Positions 17,395 to 24,827 of a stretch of 64,000 nucleotides of DNA are shown here, piece by piece. The position numbers and the translations under genes are program-made. The notes under the pieces were generated by a model, which worked only from the letters and a program-made list of their open reading frames with translations, ran no database searches and had not been told where the DNA came from. The stretch covers positions 336,223 to 400,222 of the forward strand of contig DATGJP010000020.1 of NCBI GenBank assembly GCA_035295125.1, read 5' to 3'. Positions within the stretch are counted from its first letter, which is position 1. The number at the start of each line of letters is the position of its first letter. The stretch is from JAICMB01 sp035295125. GTDB taxonomy: Bacteria; Acidobacteriota; Terriglobia; Bryobacterales; Bryobacteraceae.

Positions 17395-17781
17395 GCTGAT
17401 CTAATGTCCCAGCTATTACACAGCCTCTGCTTCCCTGCATCCCACGTAACGCCGCCTTCAGGCTGTCCATAGGGCGGCAGAAGCCGCCGGCACTTAATTG
17501 GCGGTACAGACGTTTTCAATGACGCATCCCGGGCGAACTCCAAAGGCCGGCTGCAGCGGCGCCTCCGGACGACCCGGATCGAACGAGCCGCGACTTCTGC
17601 CGAGGGTTCGAGATCTGGTCTGTGCTTCCAAAGGCAGGCGAAACCGCCTGCTTCACCCTTCGACAGAATCCAAAATCCTGTGTTGTGTGGAGTCACAGGC
17701 CAGCCCACTCCACGCTTCCGCCCCCTCCAAAGCTTCATAAGACGCGAAGAATCCACGGAGTTTTCGGTTTCTCCTCCCCTG
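17395..17781. other. 387-base repeat-rich gap inside the ABC efflux operon
   Basis: No convincing gene is seen. The gap contains several GC-rich palindromes: GGCGGCAGAAGCCGCC at 17474-17489, a degenerate TCCAAAGGCCGGCTGCAG segment near 17540 and a good GGCAGGCG-type repeat at 17627-17684. It interrupts what looks like one transporter operon, so it may hold a promoter, a processing site or an insertion. Confidence 0.55.
17627..17684 (+). repeat. GGCAGGCG-type palindromic repeat, best copy
   Basis: TTCCAAAGGCAGGCG, then AAACCGCCTGCTTCACCC, then TTCGACAGAATCCAAAATCC. The centre forms an imperfect hairpin (GGCAGGCG/CGCCTGC). The downstream TTCACCCTTC(G/C)AC(A/G)GAATCCAAA segment is shared with the copy at 60748-60794, showing that the unit extends beyond the palindrome. 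Confidence 0.7.
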
Positions 17782-18948
17782 CTAGATTTCCCGCAAAGCA
17801 ATGAGGATCTCCTTCTTCGCCGCCATCCGCGCGGGGAACACCCCACCAAGAGCGCCCATTAACATCGCAAAAATCAGCCCTGAGACCATCACCGTGGGAC
17901 CGACATGAAAATTAAACGCAATTTCGCTGAAGGTGAAAAAACTCGTGATTCCGGTTGTCACGTTGTTCAGCGGAAGCACCAGCAGACATCCCAAAATTCC
18001 GCCAATGGCCGAAAGCAGAAGCGACTCTATGAAAAAGCTCAGCAGTATGCTGCCTCGGGAAAATCCAAGCACTCGGAGAGTTCCGATCTCCTTGGCACGC
18101 CGCGCCACCGCCGCATACATAGTATTCATGGCTGCGAAACTGCTGCCGATTGCCATGATGAGCGCGATGAACGTTCCCATGGCTTGCAGCGGAATGCCCG
18201 CGGCGGTTTGCCGGTCGTAGTATTCGCGCTCCGAAACAGCGTCCACGTTCAGACGGCGATCATCTTTAAGCGCATTGATGAGCGGTGTGACCGAACTGGC
18301 GTCCTGGGCACGTAACAAAATGGAGCTCTGGCCATCCTGGCGATTAAAGTCGGAGCTGATCTGGTTCAAGTCACCGAAGATTTCGCTGTTGACCGCCGAT
18401 TGTCCGCCGTCCATGATTCCGACGACATCCCAATCGCCTTTGCCGAAATGCAGGCGCTTGCCGGGGCGGGCGTCAGGGTGCCGTTTCGCGATGGACTTGC
18501 CGACCACCACTTCGCGGCGCCCCGCCTGAAACCAGCGCCCTTCGGAAAGAGTCAGGTTGTCGCGCATCGAGACGCCCAAAGGTTGAATACCGCGAACATT
18601 GACATTGAAGCCGCTGGAATTGTCGACGCTCGGGAGATTGATCACGGTGACCAGTTCGAGAGAAGTCATCGGCTCACCGGAACTGGTGTGGGCGACACCG
18701 GGCTTGGCCTTCAGGTCCTGCAGAACACCCCAACTCAGACCGCTATTCAACTCCGACGTCGAGCCTTTGCGCATCACAATGATGTTCAGCGGATTGCCGG
18801 TGGCTGCAAATGCAATGCGCAGGCCGTTCACGAGGGCCAGCACCGCGAGCAGCACCGCCACCGTGAGGGCAATACCCAGCGCCGTCATGAGTGTTGTGGT
18901 CTTTCTAACGCTCAGGTTACGAAGGTTGTAAGCGATCGGAATAGCCAT
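17782..18948 (-). CDS. FtsX/MacB-like ABC transporter permease (second)
   Basis: A 388-residue permease with one N-terminal membrane helix (TALGIALTVAVLLAVLALV), a periplasmic MacB core and three C-terminal helices with the FtsX signature ARRAKEIGTLRVLGFSRGSI. It follows the other permease by 3 bases, and paired permeases of this size with a DevB-like adaptor and DevA-like ATPase match DevBCA/MacAB-type exporters. These couple cytosolic ATP hydrolysis to periplasmic motion and usually need a TolC partner, which is not in this operon. Confidence 0.92.
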   Translation of the reverse strand: MAIPIAYNLRNLSVRKTTTLMTALGIALTVAVLLAVLALVNGLRIAFAATGNPLNIIVMRKGSTSELNSGLSWGVLQDLKAKPGVAHTSSGEPMTSLELVTVINLPSVDNSSGFNVNVRGIQPLGVSMRDNLTLSEGRWFQAGRREVVVGKSIAKRHPDARPGKRLHFGKGDWDVVGIMDGGQSAVNSEIFGDLNQISSDFNRQDGQSSILLRAQDASSVTPLINALKDDRRLNVDAVSEREYYDRQTAAGIPLQAMGTFIALIMAIGSSFAAMNTMYAAVARRAKEIGTLRVLGFSRGSILLSFFIESLLLSAIGGILGCLLVLPLNNVTTGITSFFTFSEIAFNFHVGPTVMVSGLIFAMLMGALGGVFPARMAAKKEILIALREI

Positions 18949-18951
18949 TCG

Positions 18952-20124
18952 TCACCCCGCGTCCTTCAGCGCGTCAAGGATGGAGATGCGTGATGCGTTC
19001 CAGGCCGGCACCACGGAACTGGCCAAACCCAGAAGCATCGCAGCCGCAATCAGCATCAGCGCCACAATAGGCGTGATAATCATTCCGTTTGCGAAGCCGA
19101 AAATCACCTGCGCGTGGCGCACGCCGTTCGACAGCAGCATCGCGAGGGCACATCCCACGCCGCCTCCGATCAGCGAGATCATGGCGGATTCTCCAAGCAC
19201 GATGCCGAGGATCGATTCCCGCGAGAAACCGAGCGTTTTCAGGACACCCACCTCGCGGACGCGTTCGCGCACCGACATCGAGATGGTGTTCGAGGACACC
19301 AGCACAATCGTAAAAGCCACCGCGCCGCAAATGGCAAGCAGGAACACCTTGAGATTGCCGAGGAACGAAGTAAAAGTGAGGACGAAGGCCTGCTCCGATT
19401 CGGTGCGCGTGGGGTAAGGCGATTCCGCGAACATCCTGTCGATCGCCTCGGTAATGCGCGGAACGTCTTCGGGCGAGTTGGCCATCACTTGCAGGGTTCC
19501 GATCTCGTCTGCTCGCGAGGGCTGGACGGCCTTGATCGCTTCGCTGAGGTAGTCGTAATTGAAATAAAGACTGTCGTTGCCGCCGGCGTAGTCGTAGATT
19601 CCCACGACTTTCAGTTCCAGGTTAACAGGATAGATATCGCCCTGAATTGTAATACGATCTCCCATTTTGAAGCCGAGGCGGGCGGCCAGGCCTTTACCGA
19701 TGACGCAGCCGGTACGCTCGCGTTCGAAGGCCAGGCGCTGGTCGTCGGGAATCTGCAACTCCGAATCCACGATGAACAGCTTTTTTGGTTCTACCGCGAA
19801 ACGGGCGAAAAAATTCTTTTGATCGCGGGCATCTTTGTAAACTCCACCGAACCAGTCCCATACGGTGAGGTCACGCACGCCAGGGACGCGGCGGACCCGG
19901 TCCTCGTAAGCGTGGGGGAGCGGCTGGGTCATCGAAACACGGTGATGTACGATGACGCGGAGGGCTTGCGCCGGAGTTGCGGGTCCCGCGAGAAACAAGC
20001 CGTGGTACAGCGCCATGAGCAGGCCGAGAATGCAGAAGGAAATGGCAATGCTCGCGATCGTCAGCGAACTGCGCCGGCGATTGCGCAAGCTGTTCTTGAA
20101 AACCAGCGGGAGATACCTAAACAT
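18952..20124 (-). CDS. FtsX/MacB-like ABC transporter permease (first)
   Basis: A 390-residue paralogue of the permease encoded just downstream, with an N-terminal helix (SLTIASIAISFCILGLLMAL), a periplasmic region of about 240 residues and an FtsX C-terminal segment (RVREVGVLKTLGFSRESILG). AGGAGA lies about 7 bases before the ATG. It is the first gene of the leftward run and diverges from the HXXEE protein gene with a 65-base gap that must hold both promoters. Two different permeases suggest a heterodimeric channel. Confidence 0.92.
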   Translation of the reverse strand: MFRYLPLVFKNSLRNRRRSSLTIASIAISFCILGLLMALYHGLFLAGPATPAQALRVIVHHRVSMTQPLPHAYEDRVRRVPGVRDLTVWDWFGGVYKDARDQKNFFARFAVEPKKLFIVDSELQIPDDQRLAFERERTGCVIGKGLAARLGFKMGDRITIQGDIYPVNLELKVVGIYDYAGGNDSLYFNYDYLSEAIKAVQPSRADEIGTLQVMANSPEDVPRITEAIDRMFAESPYPTRTESEQAFVLTFTSFLGNLKVFLLAICGAVAFTIVLVSSNTISMSVRERVREVGVLKTLGFSRESILGIVLGESAMISLIGGGVGCALAMLLSNGVRHAQVIFGFANGMIITPIVALMLIAAAMLLGLASSVVPAWNASRISILDALKDAG

Positions 20125-20176
20125 GCACTTTCTCCTAGTGTACTGAGGATTCCAGGATCGCGATGCTCATGATGTA

Positions 20177-20191
20177 ATGAGGTATCCTCAT
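20177..20191 (+). promoter_or_regulatory. Hairpin covering Shine-Dalgarno and start codon
   Basis: ATGAGG-TAT-CCTCAT is a perfect 6-bp stem. GAGG (20179-20182) is the likely ribosome site for the ATG at 20190, whose first two bases are in the stem. Folding in the mRNA would hide both. Confidence 0.45.
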
Positions 20192-20774
20192 GCTGCTGAA
20201 TTGGCTGAATCGCCACTGGGTGCCGGCGTCTCTATGCATGGCGCTGATGCTTCTTGCGTTATTCCCCATCATGAGTCTCCGCTGGGGCGGCTTCTTCCTG
20301 CTCATCTATCTTCAGATGCCTTTCTACATGCTGCACCAGGTAGAAGAACATACGAACGATAGGTTCCGAAAGTTCGTGAACGAAAGAGTGTTTCACGGTG
20401 TGGAGGCACTGAGTCCGGCAGCGATCTTGTGGATCAATATTCCGGGCGTGTGGGGGGTAGTGCTCCTGGCGCTGTATGGCGCTGCGTTTTTCGGACCTGG
20501 ATGGGGGCTGTCCGCGGTCTATTTGGCCGTGGTGAATGGGTTGACACACGTGATGGGTGCCCTGATTTCGCGATCCTACAATCCGGGATTATGGACCTCC
20601 ATCGTCTTGTTTTTGCCGGCCGGCGCTCTCGCGTTAGTCGAGGCGAGTCGCATGTCGAGCATAATGCCGGTGCACCACGTCGTTGGACTGGGGGTCGCGC
20701 TGGGGATTCACGTTGTCATTGTGGGGTATGCCCGGGCGAGGGCCGCGTCAGCGCAACCTTGCGCGGTCGTATAG
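20190..20774 (+). CDS. HXXEE-domain membrane protein
   Basis: A 194-residue polytopic protein with five or six hydrophobic segments. It contains the family hallmark HQVEEH (about 49-54) and later conserved polar residues in NGLTHVMGAL and PVHHVVG, which together resemble a membrane-embedded metal or catalytic site. The HXXEE family has no proven function. The C terminus overlaps the end of the convergent anti-sigma gene by 27 bases. The start codon sits in a small hairpin. Confidence 0.82.
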   Translation: MLLNWLNRHWVPASLCMALMLLALFPIMSLRWGGFFLLIYLQMPFYMLHQVEEHTNDRFRKFVNERVFHGVEALSPAAILWINIPGVWGVVLLALYGAAFFGPGWGLSAVYLAVVNGLTHVMGALISRSYNPGLWTSIVLFLPAGALALVEASRMSSIMPVHHVVGLGVALGIHVVIVGYARARAASAQPCAVV

Positions 20775-20990
20775 TTCCCGTAGCCGCGATTGGACATCCG
20801 AAGGCAAGGGACTGGGCGACTGTCCAGCCTTCAAATCGCGGCACATGTGGATGACCCTCTTGACTCCTGCCAGGAATTCGGCGCACTGCCCGCAAGACGA
20901 GGCGTGTTGTTCCAGGTCTTCGCATCGAGCGGCCGGAAGCTCCCCATCGAGGTACTGGGAAAAAAGCGCGAGCAGTTCTTCGCAGGTCAT
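20748..20990 (-). CDS. Zinc-binding anti-sigma factor, short soluble type
   Basis: An 80-residue protein with the ZAS zinc motif: an early Cys (MTCEELLALFSQYLDGEL) and H-x3-C-x2-C in EQHASSCGQC. Such proteins bind and inhibit a partner ECF sigma factor, often in response to redox state. No membrane helix is present, so sensing would be cytosolic. It is coupled to the sigma gene by an ATGA overlap, the usual arrangement of a sigma/anti-sigma pair. Confidence 0.9.
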   Translation of the reverse strand: MTCEELLALFSQYLDGELPAARCEDLEQHASSCGQCAEFLAGVKRVIHMCRDLKAGQSPSPLPSDVQSRLRELYDRARLR

Positions 20991-21538
20991 GAGGCGAGTC
21001 TCTTTCTCAGCTCCAGACGGGCGCGATGGAGCCGCGTCTTCACGACATCGCTGCTGACGCCAAGGACCTCAGCGGTATCTTCGGTCGAGAGTTCTTCGAA
21101 ATCGCGCAGCAGAACGACGGAGCGCATGGTTTCGGGCAGTGCGGCGATGGCGAGCCGCAACGACTCGGCGGTCTCTTCAGCCATCAGGCGGCGATCGGGC
21201 AGCACAGCGGCATCGCGCGGTTCCCGGCTATCGGCGTGATCGAGCGAGAACTCTTCGGATGGCGCGAAGATGCTTTTGCGGCGTTTCATGAGGCACGCGT
21301 TTTTCGCAATGCGGAATACCCAGGGTTTTACCCGCTCCGGGTCGCGCAGTTGATCGAGATTTTCGAACGCTTTCATCAGGGCATCCTGCGCGACTTCTTC
21401 GGCATCCTCCCGCTGACCGCACATCAGGAAGCTGTACTGGAAGATTTTCGATTGAAACGTTGCTACAAATCGTTCAAACGCGCCGGGTGCGCCGGCGAGC
21501 AGGTCTGCGGCGAGCCGCGCTTCCACATTCGAAGGCAC
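20987..21538 (-). CDS. ECF-type RNA polymerase sigma factor
   Basis: A 183-residue sigma-70 family protein with region 2 (QREDAEEVAQDALMKAFENL, then PWVFRIAKNACLMKRRK) and region 4 (LPETMRSVVLLRDFEELS, then VLGVSSDVVKTRLHRARLEL). Region 3 is missing, as expected for the extracytoplasmic-function group. It is followed by its cognate zinc anti-sigma gene. Neighbouring genes do not reveal the regulon. Confidence 0.95.
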   Translation of the reverse strand: MPSNVEARLAADLLAGAPGAFERFVATFQSKIFQYSFLMCGQREDAEEVAQDALMKAFENLDQLRDPERVKPWVFRIAKNACLMKRRKSIFAPSEEFSLDHADSREPRDAAVLPDRRLMAEETAESLRLAIAALPETMRSVVLLRDFEELSTEDTAEVLGVSSDVVKTRLHRARLELRKRLAS

Positions 21539-21607
21539 GCTTCGATTCTACGGGTTTAGGATGCAGTTGGTGGACGGAGGTGACAGTCTTGGGAAAGGGC
21601 AGTGACG

Positions 21608-22036
21608 CTAAAGGGGAAGGAGGGTCAGACCTTGGATTTTTTCGAAGTGACGTTTATTGCGGGTTGCGATAGCGTATCCACGTTCGAGAGCACACGCCCC
21701 AATCAGCAGGTCATCAAATGGGATAACAATACCCAACTGCGAGTTCTCGGCATGAAGTCTTCCAACCAGTTCGGCTGTCTCAGATGTGATCGGATAAACG
21801 ACAACAGCGGCCTTCAGATCATCGAGGAACGTCCGGCGCGCATGGCGCCGTTCGGTTGAATCGGCGCGATAGATTCCGTGAGCCAGTTCGGCGACGCTCA
21901 CGCTACAGAGTGCCACTTCGCAATCGCCTGCTCGCTCTTTGACGAACCGCAGAAACCGGGCCACATCGAGACGCCGACGTTCAGCCTCAATAATGACGCT
22001 GGAATCGAGAACTACTCCCAGGTGGGCGGGTCCCAT
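21608..22036 (-). CDS. vapC: PIN-domain ribonuclease toxin, VapC-like
   Basis: A 142-residue PIN-domain protein with the acidic catalytic set: D11 (VVLDSS), E50 (VSVAEL), D108/D109 (IPFDD) and an N127 in TRNKRHF. VapC toxins cut tRNA or rRNA when free of antitoxin. The gene begins 25 bases inside the end of the antitoxin gene, so translation is coupled. A later start closer to VVLDSS is possible. Confidence 0.9.
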   Translation of the reverse strand: MGPAHLGVVLDSSVIIEAERRRLDVARFLRFVKERAGDCEVALCSVSVAELAHGIYRADSTERRHARRTFLDDLKAAVVVYPITSETAELVGRLHAENSQLGIVIPFDDLLIGACALERGYAIATRNKRHFEKIQGLTLLPL

Positions 22037-22287
22037 GGTTTGCTGCGATCAGCGATTCCCTTTTCCACGTCCTCAGTGAATCCATCGTCAGGAATGGCAT
22101 TCGTCCCGCGCTCTTCAGCAATAGCAATACTCTCCGATAGCAACCGGCCCTGAGGGAATGGAGTGCGGATAACGGCAATGGCGCGGTGGTTTTGCTCCAC
22201 TATGACTTCCGCCCCCGATTGAACCTTAGTCAGCACGGCATGGAGGTCGCGTGCGAGTTCGGATTCTGTTATGCGGAGTGCGCTCAT
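22012..22287 (-). CDS. Phd/YefM-type antitoxin
   Basis: About 91 residues. The ATG at 22287 is preferred to a TTG nine codons upstream because the Phd fold begins with ALRITESELARDLHAVLTKV. The segment EVIVEQNHRAIAVI fits the Phd DNA-binding N-terminal domain; the acidic C-terminal tail (DDGFTEDVEKGI, ending DPPTWE) would wrap the PIN toxin. The operon is likely autoregulated by the complex. Confidence 0.87.
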   Translation of the reverse strand: MSALRITESELARDLHAVLTKVQSGAEVIVEQNHRAIAVIRTPFPQGRLLSESIAIAEERGTNAIPDDGFTEDVEKGIADRSKPWDPPTWE

Positions 22288-22378
22288 GTTCTTAATGATA
22301 ACGGGTTGCTCCAATTATGAACCAGTTCGCAACCGTACGATTGTCACCTCGGCGCACAAACTGCATCTTGCCTGCTGA

Positions 22379-23704
22379 GTGAGAACAGGCGTATTTCTTC
22401 TTCTGCTCGCGCCGGTTTACGCGCAGAACAGCATCAGTTTACGAGAAGCCGTGGACACCGCTCTGAAAAAACACCCCTCCATGGAGGCAAGTGCTGCGCG
22501 AATTGACGCAGCGGGCGCTGGAATCGTGGCGGCAGGCGCGGGAAAACTCCCCAGAATCGATTACACCGAGTCGTGGCAGCGCAGCAACAACCCGGTTTTT
22601 GTCTTTAGCTCGCGGCTGACACAACACCAGTTCGGGCTCGAGAATTTTCAGATTGGCCCCCTCAACCGGCCCGGCGCGCTCGATAATTTTCAGTCACAAA
22701 TCGTGGTCAGCCAGCCGATTTATGACGGCGGTTTGGCTCGCGCGGAGGTGCGATCGGCGACGGCGGGGATGGATTTGGCACGGGAACAGGGCCGCGCTGT
22801 CGGCATGAGCCTGACAGCGGGAGTCGTACGCTCGTACTTCGGGATGCTGCTTGCGGACGCCGAGTTGAAGGCTGCCCAGCAAGCGGTGAAATCGGCCGAA
22901 AGCGACCAGCAGCGAGCCGAGTCGATTCGGGCGGCGGGTATGTCGACCGATGCGGATGTTCTTTCCATTCGCGTGCACCTGGCCGCGATGCGACAGCAGG
23001 AGATTGCTCGCAAATATGACGCTGAAGTCGCACTATCGCAATTAAACGAACTCCTCGGGGCGCCGTTGGATACCCCGCGGCAGCTCACCACGCCCCTGGA
23101 AAAGGTCGCGACCGGCGAGAATGGTGACAGTGAAAAAACCGCCGTCGCGGAGCGGCCGGAAATCCGTGAAGCCCGGCTTCGGGTGCAGTCCGCGGGTGAG
23201 CAGGTGGCCGCTGCTCGTGCGAGCTATCTGCCCCGAATCTCCGCGCGGTTCGCGTTCGAAGCCGACCGCCAACGGTTTGTAAATCGCGGCGGCGCCAACT
23301 GGCTCATCGGCGCCTCGCTCGAATGGAACCTCTTCAGCGGGCTCTCCAACCAGGCTCACAAGGCCGAAGCCGAGCAGTCGGTGCGGGCAGCGAAGGCCGA
23401 GGCTCAGCAAACGGACGCAGCCGTCAGGGTTGCCGTGCGGCGAGCGGAGGCTGACCTCAAGTCGGCCAACGAACAGCTCTCCGTCGCCGAAGCCGCTATC
23501 GCCATGGCGGACGAGAGCCTGCGAATTACCAAGAATCGCTATGAGAGCGGCTTGACCACGGTGACGGAGCTGCTGCGCAATGAAACCGCGCTGCTGGATG
23601 CTCGCACGCGCCAGTTGGGCGCTGTCGCGAACCAACGAGTCGCCGCGGCAAATCTCGAATTGGCTACTGGAACACTCTCAGGAGACTCGAATGTCCTTAA
23701 ATAA
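22379..23704 (+). CDS. TolC-family outer-membrane efflux channel
   Basis: A 441-residue outer-membrane factor with a signal peptide (MRTGVFLLLLAPVYA) and two long helical repeat halves rich in Ala, Glu and Gln, typical of the TolC barrel-tunnel trimer. Start is a GTG at 22379; no strong ribosome site is visible. It is the first gene of a TolC-MFP-RND efflux operon. The adaptor gene begins 14 bases before its stop, with its own AGGAG. Confidence 0.92.
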   Translation: MRTGVFLLLLAPVYAQNSISLREAVDTALKKHPSMEASAARIDAAGAGIVAAGAGKLPRIDYTESWQRSNNPVFVFSSRLTQHQFGLENFQIGPLNRPGALDNFQSQIVVSQPIYDGGLARAEVRSATAGMDLAREQGRAVGMSLTAGVVRSYFGMLLADAELKAAQQAVKSAESDQQRAESIRAAGMSTDADVLSIRVHLAAMRQQEIARKYDAEVALSQLNELLGAPLDTPRQLTTPLEKVATGENGDSEKTAVAERPEIREARLRVQSAGEQVAAARASYLPRISARFAFEADRQRFVNRGGANWLIGASLEWNLFSGLSNQAHKAEAEQSVRAAKAEAQQTDAAVRVAVRRAEADLKSANEQLSVAEAAIAMADESLRITKNRYESGLTTVTELLRNETALLDARTRQLGAVANQRVAAANLELATGTLSGDSNVLK

Positions 23705-24827
23705 GATCTATTTCGTCGCGGGACTGGCGGTCGTCGCCGGTTGTAGCCGCGAACCGAAACTCATCCAGGCCAGCACGGCGCCTCCTGTCAACGTTCAGTT
23801 TGTAACTAGCGAGCGGACCGAGTGGGCAGTGACCACAGACGCAGTGGGAACGGTGCGAGCCCGCACCACGGCAGTGCTCTCGAGCAAAGTGATGGGATAC
23901 GTGCGCGAAGTGCGCGTGCGCGCCGGCGATCGGGTTAAGGCCGATCAGACGCTGATCGTCCTCGATGCCCGCGATCTCGATGTTTCCTTTCGCCAGGCGC
24001 AGGCGGCCCGCGATGAATCGCGCGATGCCCAAACCGAGGCGACGAATGCGATTGCGGCGGCAAAGGCGAATCTCGATCTCGCCCAGGCGACCTTTCGCCG
24101 CATGCAGGAGCTGTATGGCAAGCGCTCCATCTCGAACCAGGAGTTCGATGAGGCGTCCGCCCGCCAGAAGGCCGCGCAGGCAGCCTACGATATAGCAGCT
24201 TCGAAGAGGGTTCAGATCGAATCGCGCATCCGGCAGGCGGAGGAAGGCATCCGCGCGGCGGAGGTGATGCGCGGCTACGCGGAGATCCATGCGCCGTTTA
24301 GCGGCATCGTAACCGAGCGCCGGGCAGAGCCGGGTGTCCTGGCGACTCCGGGATTGCCCATGCTCGCCGTGGAACAGGGCGGTGCATACCGCCTGGAAGT
24401 GAACGCCGAGGAATCGCTCGGGCCGTTGGTTCACCTCGGACAGAAAGCGCAGGTGGGCATCGACTCGTTAGGGCGGTCCTTCGAAGCGCCCGTCTCCGAA
24501 ATCGTCCCCGCGGTAGACCCCGGTTCGCGCGGTTTCCTGGTAAAGATCGATTTGCCCGCGCTCAAAGACGTGAAGTCGGGCCTGTACGGACGAGCGCGAT
24601 TCACCACTGGATCGCGCCAGGCGTTGACAGTTCCCGCGGAGGTCGTCCGGCGCAATGGCCAGATCGAGAGCGTCCTGGTGGCCGACAACGGTATCGCGCG
24701 CATGCGGCTGATCACAACCGGTGAGACTGTGGACGGCCATACCGAAGTGCTGACCGGCCTGCGCCCTGGCGAGACAGTCGTTCGTAACGGCGACATCGCG
24801 GATGGCGCTCGCGTGGAGGGCAAATAA
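23691..24827 (+). CDS. RND efflux periplasmic adaptor lipoprotein
   Basis: A 378-residue membrane-fusion protein. The start at 23691 has AGGAG 6 bases upstream and begins a lipoprotein signal (LAVVAGC, Cys about 17), so it should be anchored to the inner membrane by lipid. Lipoyl motifs SSKVMGYVREVRVRAGDRV and AEIHAPFSGIVTERRAEPG flank a coiled-coil hairpin. It joins the RND pump and TolC-like channel encoded on either side. The RND gene starts at the very next base after the stop. Confidence 0.93.
   Translation: MSLNKIYFVAGLAVVAGCSREPKLIQASTAPPVNVQFVTSERTEWAVTTDAVGTVRARTTAVLSSKVMGYVREVRVRAGDRVKADQTLIVLDARDLDVSFRQAQAARDESRDAQTEATNAIAAAKANLDLAQATFRRMQELYGKRSISNQEFDEASARQKAAQAAYDIAASKRVQIESRIRQAEEGIRAAEVMRGYAEIHAPFSGIVTERRAEPGVLATPGLPMLAVEQGGAYRLEVNAEESLGPLVHLGQKAQVGIDSLGRSFEAPVSEIVPAVDPGSRGFLVKIDLPALKDVKSGLYGRARFTTGSRQALTVPAEVVRRNGQIESVLVADNGIARMRLITTGETVDGHTEVLTGLRPGETVVRNGDIADGARVEGK

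Noticed and set aside
22012..22314. TTG at 22314 as the antitoxin start
   Set aside because: The extra nine residues lie before the conserved Phd start and there is no ribosome site; ATG 22287 is preferred.
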